The notes beneath the pieces were generated by a model that was not told where the DNA came from, did no database searches, and saw only the letters and a program-made list of their open reading frames with translations. A DNA stretch of 64,000 nucleotides from assembly GCF_902859585.1 (NCBI RefSeq), contig NZ_CADIJM010000008.1, forward strand, positions 124,001 to 188,000, given 5' to 3'. The DNA comes from Achromobacter animicus (lineage in GTDB: Bacteria; Pseudomonadota; Gammaproteobacteria; Burkholderiales; Burkholderiaceae_B). Position 1 is the stretch's first letter; each line of letters starts with the position of its first letter. Made by a program: the position numbers and the translations under genes. Below, one piece after another: positions 1 through 8,380 of the stretch.

Positions 1-142
1 CCGCATCCGCGGCCGCGCGCATCAGCGACGTGCCTTCGGGGACGGTGATCTCCTGGCCGTCGATGGTCAGGGTGACGGTCTTTTCGGACACGCGCGCCGG
101 CGTGCCCATGTCGCGATCGCGCTTGATGACGGTTTCTAGCAT
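1..142 (-). CDS. fdsA: Formate dehydrogenase alpha subunit, N-terminal fragment (cut by window edge)
   Basis: Only the first 47 codons are inside the window; the gene starts at the ATG at 142 and runs off the left edge. The visible stretch VTLTIDGQEITVPEGTSLM is the start of a ferredoxin-like [2Fe-2S] domain, as in the catalytic alpha subunit of soluble NAD-linked formate dehydrogenases, whose later part carries the bis-MGD molybdenum site (not visible here). It lies 13 bp downstream of fdsB on the same strand, so it belongs to the fdsGBA operon. Identification rests mainly on this context plus the domain start; another NuoG-like partner would look similar over so short a stretch. Confidence 0.85.
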   Translation of the reverse strand, partial: MLETVIKRDRDMGTPARVSEKTVTLTIDGQEITVPEGTSLMRAAADA

Positions 143-155
143 GGCGGTCTCGGGT

Positions 156-1736
156 TCAGGCCGCGTGGGCGGCAGACTGGGAGGACTCGATGCCGAAGTC
201 CTGCGGAAAATGGTTCAGCGCGGACAGCACCGGGTAGGGCGCCATGCCCCCCAGCGCGCACAGCGAACCGCCAAGCATCGTGTCGCACAGGTCGCGAAGC
301 AGATGCACCTGCTGCTCGCGCTGGTCGCGGCTTTGACCGCCAGCGGCGATCTTGTCGATGGTTTCCATGCCGCGCGTCGAACCGATGCGACAGGGCGTGC
401 ACTTGCCACAGGACTCGATGGCGCAGAACTCCATGGCGTAGCGCGCCATGCGCGCCATGTCCACGGTGTCGTCAAACGCCACCAGACCGCCGTGGCCGAT
501 CATGGCCGAGATCTGGATATAGGCTTCGTAATCCAGCGGCACGTCCCATTGCGATTCGGGCAGATAGGCGCCCAGCGGACCGCCCACCTGCACCGCCCGC
601 AGCGGCCTGCCGGACGCGCTGCCGCCGCCGAATTCATACAGCAGATCGCGCAGGCTGAGGCCAAATGCCTTTTCCACCAGCCCGCCGTGCCTGAGGTTGC
701 CCGCCAACTGGAACGGCAGCGTGCCGTGCGAACGGCCCACGCCATAGTCGCGGTAGTACGCCGCGCCTTTGGCCAGGATGATCGGCACGGAGGCCAGGGA
801 AATCACGTTGTTGATGACGGTGGGCTTGCCGAACAGACCGGAAATGGCCGGTAGCGGCGGTTTGGCTCGCACCACGCCGCGCTTGCCTTCCAGGCTTTCC
901 AGCAGTGAGGTTTCTTCGCCGCAGATGTAGGCGCCGGCGCCCTTGCGCACCTCCAGATCGAAGCGGCGGCCGCTGCCGTGCACGTCGTCGCCCAGCCAGC
1001 CGACGCTGCGGGCGCGCGCGATGGCGGCTTCGAGCGTGGCGATGGCGTGCGGGTATTCGGACCGGACGTAGATGTAGCCGTAGGTCGCACCCACCGCCAG
1101 CCCGGCGATGGTCATGCCTTCGATCAGGACGTACGGATCGCCTTCCATCAGCAGGCGGTCGGCAAACGTGCCCGAGTCGCCTTCGTCGGCGTTGCAGACG
1201 ATGTACTTGGTGTCGCCGGGCGTGCCCGCCACGGTCTTCCATTTGATGCCGGTGGGGAATGCCGCGCCGCCGCGGCCGCGCAGACCGGATTCGACCATTT
1301 CGTCGACGATCTGGGCGGGCGCCATGGCCAGCGCGCGCTTCAGGCCTTGCAGCCCGCCATGCGCGGCATAGTCCTGCAAGGACAGCGGATCGATCACGCC
1401 GACGCGGGCGAACGTCAGGCGCTCTTGATGCTTGAGGTAGGGAATTTCCTCGGTCAATCCCAGGTGCAGCGCGTGGTCGCCGCCCGTGAGCCAGCCGGCG
1501 TCGAACAGCGAGGCCACGTCTTCCGGCTGCACCGGGCCGTAGGCGACGCGGCCTTGCGGCGTGGCGATTTCGACCAGAGGTTCCAGCCACAGCAGACCGC
1601 GCGAGCCGTTGCGCACCACCTGCACGGACAGGCCGCGCTGGTCGGCCATGCGTTCGATGTCGCGGGCCACGGTGTCGGCGTCCATGGCCAGCGCCGCGGC
1701 GTCGCGCGGCACGTAGATGACGACGGGGGCGCTCAT
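156..1736 (-). CDS. fdsB: NAD-dependent formate dehydrogenase beta subunit (NuoF-like diaphorase)
   Basis: 526 aa. The diaphorase subunit passes electrons from formate oxidation through FMN to NAD+. Residues about 1-120 look like a thioredoxin-like extension, as in FdsB. A NuoF-type FMN/NADH core follows, with GRGGAAFPTGIKWK near residue 155 and GAGAYICGEETSLLESLEG near 265. A [4Fe-4S] motif ESCGKCTPCRIG lies near 440. The ATG start at 1736 overlaps the fdsG stop codon by 4 bp (ATGA), which indicates translational coupling. The length is normal for the family. The clear alternative, respiratory NuoF, is excluded because the neighbours are fdsG and a Mo-cofactor cluster rather than other nuo genes. 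Confidence 0.95.
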   Translation of the reverse strand: MSAPVVIYVPRDAAALAMDADTVARDIERMADQRGLSVQVVRNGSRGLLWLEPLVEIATPQGRVAYGPVQPEDVASLFDAGWLTGGDHALHLGLTEEIPYLKHQERLTFARVGVIDPLSLQDYAAHGGLQGLKRALAMAPAQIVDEMVESGLRGRGGAAFPTGIKWKTVAGTPGDTKYIVCNADEGDSGTFADRLLMEGDPYVLIEGMTIAGLAVGATYGYIYVRSEYPHAIATLEAAIARARSVGWLGDDVHGSGRRFDLEVRKGAGAYICGEETSLLESLEGKRGVVRAKPPLPAISGLFGKPTVINNVISLASVPIILAKGAAYYRDYGVGRSHGTLPFQLAGNLRHGGLVEKAFGLSLRDLLYEFGGGSASGRPLRAVQVGGPLGAYLPESQWDVPLDYEAYIQISAMIGHGGLVAFDDTVDMARMARYAMEFCAIESCGKCTPCRIGSTRGMETIDKIAAGGQSRDQREQQVHLLRDLCDTMLGGSLCALGGMAPYPVLSALNHFPQDFGIESSQSAAHAA

Positions 1737-2290
1737 GGCGTGTCCTCCAGCGTGCGGGCCAGCAGGCGATCAAGCTTGGCTTCGGTGACGCGGGCGTGGG
1801 GCTGGCCGTCGATCATGACGGCGGGCGACTGCGCGCACAGGCCCAGGCAATACACCGGCTCCAGCGTGAAGTTGCCGTCCGGCGTGCTGCCGTGGAAGTC
1901 ACAGCCCAGCGTGGTGCGCGCGTGGGCGGCCAGGCGTTCGCCGCCCATGGACTGGCAGGCTTCGGCGCGGCAGACCTCGAGCGTGTGGCGCGCGGCCGGC
2001 TCGGTGCGGAAATGGGGATAGAACGTGATGACGCCGTGGACTTCGGCGCGGGAGAGATTCAGGGCCTCGGCGATGGTTTGCACCGCCTCGGCCGGAATAC
2101 AGCCCAGTTCGTGCTGGACCGCGTGCAGCACCGGGAGCAGCGGGCCGGGCTGGTCTTGCAGCCGGGCAAGGATGCGGGCCGTGGCCGCGATGGCCGGGGT
2201 GGTGGATGCCTGGGCGGCGTCCAGGGCCAGCTTGCCGCCCCGGGCCCCACCGCTGGATGCCAGATCGAATTTTGCCTCGCGCAGGTGCAC
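1733..2290 (-). CDS. fdsG: NAD-dependent formate dehydrogenase gamma subunit (NuoE-like, thioredoxin-fold 2Fe-2S)
   Basis: 185 aa, first gene of the fds operon. NuoE-like: a helical N-terminal part (PVLHAVQHELGCIPAEAV) is followed by a thioredoxin-like [2Fe-2S] fold. The four candidate cysteine ligands lie in CRAEACQSMGG (near 125) and CLGLCAQSPAV (near 165). The subunit relays electrons between the molybdenum alpha subunit and the FMN beta subunit in the cytoplasm. Upstream is a 157-bp AT-rich divergent region shared with a ModE-type regulator gene on the plus strand, which is its likely controller. Confidence 0.94.
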   Translation of the reverse strand: MHLREAKFDLASSGGARGGKLALDAAQASTTPAIAATARILARLQDQPGPLLPVLHAVQHELGCIPAEAVQTIAEALNLSRAEVHGVITFYPHFRTEPAARHTLEVCRAEACQSMGGERLAAHARTTLGCDFHGSTPDGNFTLEPVYCLGLCAQSPAVMIDGQPHARVTEAKLDRLLARTLEDTP

Positions 2291-2447
2291 GTCGGTCTCC
2301 TCCTGTGTTGCGTGACCCCGTCAACGGGGGCTTATGTGGCGGTCGGATGAGGCAAATTAATATGTTTAAAAAAACATATAAAACACGCATCTGCCGCGTT
2401 ATTTGTGTACTCTAACGAGGTACTTGAACGCCTTCAATAAGAAATAA
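2291..2447. promoter_or_regulatory. Divergent control region between fdsG and the ModE-type regulator, with two palindromes
   Basis: This 157-bp gap is AT-rich compared with its surroundings and must hold both promoters. Two inverted repeats can be read. ATATGTTT/AAACATAT (2360-2367 and 2372-2379) are separated by four A. CGTTA (2397-2401) and TAACG (2413-2417) are separated by 11 bp. The second resembles the half-sites of ModE operators (arms of the CGTTA..TAACG kind), which suits the ModE-like DNA-binding domain of the adjacent regulator. The operator role is inference. No confident -35/-10 pair is claimed. Confidence 0.5.
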
Positions 2448-3557
2448 ATGACATATAAGTTCCGAATCGGCCTGCGGCCGCAATGGACATTGGGCGGAGA
2501 CGACGAGGCGACCCCCGTGCCGTTGCAGGACATGCTTGCGCTGCTGGCGGCCATCGACGCCACCGGCAACATCGCCGGCGCCTGTCGCGCGTGCGGGCTG
2601 TCGTACCGGCACGCCTGGGGCGTGTTGCGGCGCTTCGAGACGCTCTTTGGCACGCAACTTCTCATCACCAATCGCCGCCAGGGCACGCAGTTGTCGCCGT
2701 TTGCGGAGCGCCTGCTGTGGGCGAACCGGCGGATCGAGGCGCGGCTGATGCCCACGCTGGACAGCATGGCGTCCGAACTGCAAGAGGAACTTGAACGCCT
2801 GCTGCCCGAAAGCGGTCCTCACCTGCGCCTGCATGCCAGCCACGGCTTTGCGGTGGAATCGCTGATGCAGCACATGAGCGGCCGCACACCCGGGCTGGAA
2901 TTGCGCTATCGCACTGCGATCGAGGCGCTGGCGTCGCTGGAACGGCACGAGTGCGATCTTGCGGGTTTCCAGGTGCCGCTGGGCGATTTCGAATCCCCCA
3001 TCATGGAACGCTACGCGCAGTGGCTGCATGCGGACGACTACATGCTGATCCATCTGGCCGTGCGCAACACGGGGCTGTTCGTCACCGCCGGCAATCCCAA
3101 GCAGATACGCGGCATGGCGGACCTGGCGCGCCGTGACGTGCGCTTCGTGAACCGGCAGATTGGTTCCAGCACGCGCTACCTGGTCGGCCTGATGCTGCAG
3201 CGCGCCGGCGTATCGATCGGCGAAGTGCAGGGCTACGAGACCAACGAATTCACCCACATGGCGATCGCCGCGCACATTGCCAGCGGCATGGCCGACACCG
3301 GGGTCGGCGTGGAGACGGCGGCCTGCCGCTTCGGACTGGACTTCATCCCCTTGGTGCGCGAGCGGTATTTCTTCGCCATCCGCAAGGCGTCGTTGGACAC
3401 GCCGGCCATGCAGGATCTGCTGTCCATCATGCGCGGGCCGGACTATGTCGGTTACGTGGGCCAGCTCATCGGCTACGACGCCCGCGATACCGGCCGGCTG
3501 CAGACCCTGGACGAGGCGTTCCCCCGTGAACGCGCACCGCGATCCGCCGGGATATGA
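2448..3557 (+). CDS. ModE-type HTH regulator with periplasmic-binding-like ligand domain
   Basis: 369 aa, transcribed away from fdsGBA. Residues about 20-110 form a winged helix of the ModE/LysR kind ([20 protein letters not shown] as the helix-turn-helix). Residues about 125-350 look like a PBP-like ligand domain of the sort found joined to ModE-type HTH units in Mo-enzyme loci. It sits between a Mo enzyme and moaA, with 7 bp to moaA, so it probably senses a molybdenum, cofactor or formate-related ligand and controls one or both sides. It is not a canonical LysR protein, because the wing and spacing fit ModE better. The ligand cannot be read from sequence. Confidence 0.8.
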   Translation: MTYKFRIGLRPQWTLGGDDEATPVPLQDMLALLAAIDATGNIAGACRACGLSYRHAWGVLRRFETLFGTQLLITNRRQGTQLSPFAERLLWANRRIEARLMPTLDSMASELQEELERLLPESGPHLRLHASHGFAVESLMQHMSGRTPGLELRYRTAIEALASLERHECDLAGFQVPLGDFESPIMERYAQWLHADDYMLIHLAVRNTGLFVTAGNPKQIRGMADLARRDVRFVNRQIGSSTRYLVGLMLQRAGVSIGEVQGYETNEFTHMAIAAHIASGMADTGVGVETAACRFGLDFIPLVRERYFFAIRKASLDTPAMQDLLSIMRGPDYVGYVGQLIGYDARDTGRLQTLDEAFPRERAPRSAGI

Positions 3558-3564
3558 TGTGCCA

Positions 3565-4665
<1,101 letters not shown>

Positions 4666-4672
4666 ATCGTCA

Positions 4673-5293
4673 ATGGCGCGTGACGACGTGGCTGGATTGA
4701 TCCTTGCCGGCGGCCAGGGCTCCCGCATGAACGGGCAGGACAAGGGACTGGTCATTTTGCGCGGCGAACCGATGGTGGCGCACGTGGCGCGTTGTCTGGC
4801 GCCGCAGGTCGGACGCTTGATCATCAGCGCAAACCGGCATGCCGCGGTGTATGCGCAATACGGCGAGGTGGTGGCGGACGGTGCGCCAGAACTGGGAGAC
4901 TGGCAAGGGCCGTTGATGGGCATCGCGGCGGCGCTGTCGGCGGTTTCCGTGCAAGATATCGCCGCGCCGCAGTGGCTGGTCGTCTCGCCGTGCGACACCC
5001 CTTTCGTGCCCGCCGGTCTGGCACAGCGCCTGATCGGCGCGGCACTCGCCGCAGATGCGTCAATGGCCTATGCCGTCGCCCACGGCCAGCGGCATTCCGC
5101 CTGCATGGCGCTGCGCACGGCGCTGCTACCTGAATTGCTGGCCTACCTGCGCGGTGGTGACCGCAAGGTCGGGTTGTGGCAGGCGAGGGCGGGCGCGGTC
5201 GAAGTGAATTTCGACGACGCGCCGCCGCATGCCTTCATGAACGTCAACACGCCAGAAGATCTGGCGCTGGCGGACCGCTACGCCAGCCAGTGA
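4673..5293 (+). CDS. mobA: Molybdenum cofactor guanylyltransferase
   Basis: 206 aa from the ATG at 4673, or 211 aa from a GTG at 4658 that would overlap the moaA stop by 8 bp; neither has a strong ribosome site. The N-terminal nucleotide-binding motif LILAGGQGSRM with the following DKG, and the VSPCDTPFVP segment near 110, identify the MobA family. MobA transfers GMP from GTP to Mo-molybdopterin, giving the guanine dinucleotide cofactor that formate dehydrogenase and the nitrate reductase further right both need. Its 3' end overlaps the convergent moeA gene by 16 bp. Confidence 0.94.
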   Translation: MARDDVAGLILAGGQGSRMNGQDKGLVILRGEPMVAHVARCLAPQVGRLIISANRHAAVYAQYGEVVADGAPELGDWQGPLMGIAAALSAVSVQDIAAPQWLVVSPCDTPFVPAGLAQRLIGAALAADASMAYAVAHGQRHSACMALRTALLPELLAYLRGGDRKVGLWQARAGAVEVNFDDAPPHAFMNVNTPEDLALADRYASQ

Positions 5294-6483
5294 CGCAGGT
5301 CGTAGTACGAGACCGTGTCCCTGTCCTGCACCAGCACATCCGCCGGCAGGCGCGCCAAGCCAGTGGACCACGGCAATGAGCTGATCACGCCCGACCCCTG
5401 ATGGCCGTAAGGCACGAGCTCGCTGCCGCCTTCGTCCGCCACGCGGCACTGCACGCGCAGGAATTCCTCGCGGCCATCCTGGCGCGGCTGCGCGGTGCGC
5501 AGCGGCAGTTGGCTGACCGGCGGGAAGATTTCTTCGCGGCCCTGCATGCGGCGCATCAGCGGCGTCACCAGCGTGGCAAAGACGGCATAGGCCGACACCG
5601 GATTGCCCGGCAGGCTGACCACGGGCTTGCCGTCGATCTGCGCCAGCGCCACCGGCTTGCCGGGCTTCATGCGCACCTTCCACAGCGACAGCTCGCCGCC
5701 CAGCGCGGCCAGCGCCGGCTTGACCAGATCGCGCTCGCCGACCGACACGCCGCCGACGCTCAGCACCAGATCGCAATCGGCCAGCAGCGTCTTGAAGGCG
5801 GCCAGCAGGTCGGCCTCGGTATCGCGGGCATGCAGCACGTGGACGGGCAGGGCGCTCATGCCGCGCACCATCGCCGCCAGCATCGGGCCATTGGAGTTGT
5901 AGATCTGTTCCGTGGCGCGCGGCTGCCCCGGCAGGACCAGTTCGTCGCCGGTAGTCAGGATGCCGACGCGAAGCTGACCGTAAACGGGCACGGTGGCCAT
6001 GCCTTGCGAGGCCAGCAGAGCAACGTGCGCGGCCTGCAGCAGCGTACCCGCCGGCAGCAGCGCGGCGCCTGCCATCGTGTCTTCGCCGCGGCGGCGGATG
6101 TGCTGGCCCGGGCGCGGCTCGCGCGAAATCTGCACATGGTTGTCGGCTTCGGTCGTGTCTTCCTGCATGACGACCACATCGGCGCCCGCCGGAATCACGC
6201 TGCCGGTGAACAGGCGAATGGCTTGGCCGGGCTTGAGCGGCTCGGGCACGTCGCCGGCGTAGCAGCGCTGCTGGATCGGCAGTCGCGCTTCCGGACTCCA
6301 GTCGGCCAGGCGCAGCGCGTAGCCGTCCATGGCGCTGTTGTCGGCCGGCGGAATGTCCACCGTGGCGTCAAGATGGGTGGCGAGCACCCGGCCGCTGGCA
6401 TTCGCCAGGTCGACGTGCTCGGTGCGTTGGAGGGGGGCGGCGGCGTTGGCCAGCAGGGTCTGAGCTTGATCGAAATCCAGCAT
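5278..6483 (-). CDS. moeA: Molybdopterin molybdenumtransferase
   Basis: 401 aa; inserts molybdate into adenylylated molybdopterin. MoeA landmarks are PPADNSAMDGYA near residue 45, RLFTGSVIPAGADVVVMQE near 105, the MPT-binding GGVSVGERD near 250, and KPGKPVALAQI followed by SLPGNPVSAYAVF near 290-320. The ATG at 6483 begins the conserved N-terminus; an in-frame extension further upstream runs through moaB and is not real. The gene is last in moaC-moaD-moaE-moaB-moeA, 5 bp after moaB. The stop region overlaps convergent mobA by 16 bp. Confidence 0.95.
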   Translation of the reverse strand: MLDFDQAQTLLANAAAPLQRTEHVDLANASGRVLATHLDATVDIPPADNSAMDGYALRLADWSPEARLPIQQRCYAGDVPEPLKPGQAIRLFTGSVIPAGADVVVMQEDTTEADNHVQISREPRPGQHIRRRGEDTMAGAALLPAGTLLQAAHVALLASQGMATVPVYGQLRVGILTTGDELVLPGQPRATEQIYNSNGPMLAAMVRGMSALPVHVLHARDTEADLLAAFKTLLADCDLVLSVGGVSVGERDLVKPALAALGGELSLWKVRMKPGKPVALAQIDGKPVVSLPGNPVSAYAVFATLVTPLMRRMQGREEIFPPVSQLPLRTAQPRQDGREEFLRVQCRVADEGGSELVPYGHQGSGVISSLPWSTGLARLPADVLVQDRDTVSYYDLRHWLA

Positions 6484-6488
6484 GGGTG

Positions 6489-7010
6489 TCAGGCTTCTTC
6501 TTCGTGATTCGGAAATTGCGAGGCGAAATTGCAGGGGCGGTGGCCACTGTCGAGCTGCTCGCGCAGGATCTTTGTCCAGGCGGTCTCGCAGGCGTTGTTC
6601 GAGCCGGGCAGGCAGAAGATCAGCGTCTGATTGGCCGACCCCGCGAACGCGCGCGACTGGATCGTGGAGCTGCCGATCTCGGTGTAGGAGATCTGGCGGA
6701 AGAGTTCGCCAAAACCCGGAATCTCGCGGTCCAGCAGCGGCAGGATGGCCTGCGGCGTGTGATCGCGATGCGAGAATCCCGTGCCGCCGGTGGTCAGGAT
6801 GACCTGCACTTCCGGGTCGGCGATCCAGTCGCTGATTACGCGGCGGATCTGGTAGATGTCGTCGCGCACGATGTCGCGCCGCACGCACTGATGACCGGCC
6901 TGCGCCAGGCTGTTCGCCAGCAGGTTGCCGGACGTGTCATCGCCCGCGCTGCGGGTGTCGCTGATCGTCAGTACGCCGCAGCCCAACGGGACCGGGATGG
7001 CTTCGCTCAT
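6489..7010 (-). CDS. moaB: Molybdenum cofactor biosynthesis protein MoaB (MPT adenylyltransferase-like)
   Basis: 173 aa. The MoaB/Mog fold is shown by GVLTISDTRS near residue 15, the MPT-binding TTGGTGFSHRDHTP near 80 and the tail LIFCLPGSNNACETAW near 130. It probably activates molybdopterin by adenylylation before MoeA inserts Mo. The ATG at 7010 overlaps the moaE stop by 4 bp (ATGA). A longer in-frame reading up to 7322 lies inside moaE and is rejected. No separate mogA is visible, so this protein likely fills that role. Confidence 0.93.
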   Translation of the reverse strand: MSEAIPVPLGCGVLTISDTRSAGDDTSGNLLANSLAQAGHQCVRRDIVRDDIYQIRRVISDWIADPEVQVILTTGGTGFSHRDHTPQAILPLLDREIPGFGELFRQISYTEIGSSTIQSRAFAGSANQTLIFCLPGSNNACETAWTKILREQLDSGHRPCNFASQFPNHEEEA

Positions 7011-7489
7011 GGATTCTCCTTTTTGTCGGCAGTGTCTTCGTCCCAGGCGTCCGTGCGGTCCTGGTCGGATTGGCGCTGTTCCACCCAGAAGCTGTCGCCG
7101 CCCGCCAGGGTTTCGCGCTTCCAGAAGGGTGCGCGCGTCTTGAGCGCGTCGATGATGTATTCGCAGCCGCGGAAGGCGTCGCCGCGATGGGCGCTGGCCG
7201 CCGCCACGTACACGATCTGCGCGTTGCGGTGCAGCGCGCCGACGCGGTGGACGATGACCGTGCCGGCCAGATTCCAGCGCGCGCGGGCGGTGGCGGCAAT
7301 ATCTTCGAGCTCGCGCTCGCACATGCCCGGATAGTGTTCCAGAAACAGCGTGTCGGTGGGCGTGTCCGGCGCATAGTCGCGCACGTAGCCCACGAATGTG
7401 ACGATGCCGCCCACGCCGGGGCCGGCGGATTCCCGCAGCGCGGCGGTGAGCGCCGCGCTGTCAAAGTCGGCTTCCTGGACGCGGATCAT
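7007..7489 (-). CDS. moaE: Molybdopterin synthase catalytic subunit
   Basis: 160 aa large subunit of MPT synthase. With thiocarboxylated MoaD it adds the dithiolene sulfurs to cPMP. Conserved segments are GGIVTFVGYVRD near residue 35, LEHYPGMCERE near 55, VIVHRVGALH near 80 and the active-site region KTRAPFWKRE near 120. The ATG at 7489 is chosen because GGAGG lies about 6 bases upstream (CCGGAGGCTGACGCC then ATG). A start at 7516 would add 9 residues and overlap moaD. It follows moaD by 4 bp. Confidence 0.95.
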   Translation of the reverse strand: MIRVQEADFDSAALTAALRESAGPGVGGIVTFVGYVRDYAPDTPTDTLFLEHYPGMCERELEDIAATARARWNLAGTVIVHRVGALHRNAQIVYVAAASAHRGDAFRGCEYIIDALKTRAPFWKRETLAGGDSFWVEQRQSDQDRTDAWDEDTADKKENP

Positions 7490-7493
7490 GGCG

Positions 7494-7745
7494 TCAGCCT
7501 CCGGTGACCGGTTCAAACACCGCGACTTCGTCGCCGGCGCGGATAGCGGCGGTGGGCTTGGCGTGCGTCTGGTTGATGGCCAGCTTCAGGCGCGTGGCCG
7601 GTTCCAGCTGGGGATAGCGTTCGCCCAGCTCGGCCAGCAATTGCGCGCCGGTGGATTCGCCCTGCACGGGCCAGGTTTCGGTGCGCTTGCCGACCAGTTC
7701 GGCCACGCGCGCGAAGTACAGCAGATTAATCGTTGCGCCATTCAC
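7494..7745 (-). CDS. moaD: Molybdopterin synthase sulfur carrier subunit
   Basis: 83 aa ubiquitin-like protein ending in Gly-Gly (VFEPVTGG), the tail that is adenylylated and thiocarboxylated to deliver sulfur to MoaE. The size and beta-grasp pattern (INLLYFARVAELVGKR at the N-terminus) are typical. Its start overlaps the end of moaC by 20 bp and its stop is 4 bp before moaE, so it is translationally embedded in the moaC-D-E-B-moeA operon. Confidence 0.94.
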   Translation of the reverse strand: MNGATINLLYFARVAELVGKRTETWPVQGESTGAQLLAELGERYPQLEPATRLKLAINQTHAKPTAAIRAGDEVAVFEPVTGG

Positions 7746-8214
7746 CGCTTTTACCTCCCGCCTTGTACTTAAGGCGAACTTGTTCGATCACGATGCCTTT
7801 GTCGGCCGCCTTGCACATGTCGTAGATGGTCAGCGCGGCCACGCTGCACGCCATCATGGCTTCCATCTCGACGCCCGTCTTGTAGCTGGTGCGGCAGGTG
7901 GACAGGATGTCGATGCGATGCTCGGCGTCGTTCAGGGCGAATTCCACGCCGACGAACGACAGCGGCAGGCTGTGGCACAGAGGGATCATGTCGGCGCAGC
8001 GTTTGGCGGCCAGGATGGCGGCCACGCGCGCCGTGTTCAGGACCTCTCCCTTGCCTTGGCCCGGCTGCGTCAGCAGGCCATAGGCCACGGCGTTCATGCG
8101 GATGCTGGCGGCGGCGACCGCCACGCGCTCGGTGTCCGTCTTGGCGATGACGTCGACCATGCGGACCTGGCCGGCTTCGTCCAGGTGACTCAAGGTGGGG
8201 GTGGTCTCGGACAT
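7726..8214 (-). CDS. moaC: Cyclic pyranopterin monophosphate synthase
   Basis: 162 aa from the ATG at 8214; a TTG at 8229 would add five residues and is less likely. MoaC rearranges cyclo-GTP to cPMP. Signature segments are VRMVDVIAKTDTERVAVA near residue 20, CADMIPLCHSLPLS near 75 (substrate pocket), TGVEMEAMMACSVAALTIYDM near 115 and KAADKGIVIEQVRL near 135 with the catalytic lysine region. First gene of the minus-strand moa operon; the 166-bp gap to the DUF748 gene must hold divergent promoters. Confidence 0.95.
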   Translation of the reverse strand: MSETTPTLSHLDEAGQVRMVDVIAKTDTERVAVAAASIRMNAVAYGLLTQPGQGKGEVLNTARVAAILAAKRCADMIPLCHSLPLSFVGVEFALNDAEHRIDILSTCRTSYKTGVEMEAMMACSVAALTIYDMCKAADKGIVIEQVRLKYKAGGKSGEWRND

Positions 8215-8380
8215 GGAAATCGGGATCAAGAATTGTTAATGAATGAAAAGAGCGGAGCCGGGCAAGCCGGCCGGGTCCGCTGTTCCGCCTATGATAGACG
8301 AGCAGTAAAGGGGGCGCGATAATCGCGCCTGCAGTCAGTGGAAGGTTGGATCGCCTTCAATATGTATCAGGAGACTTTCA

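Noticed and set aside
8215-8380. A molybdenum-cofactor riboswitch in front of moaC
   Set aside because: Only a short GCGCGATAATCGCGC palindrome is visible, with none of the extended multi-stem structure of known Mo-cofactor riboswitches.
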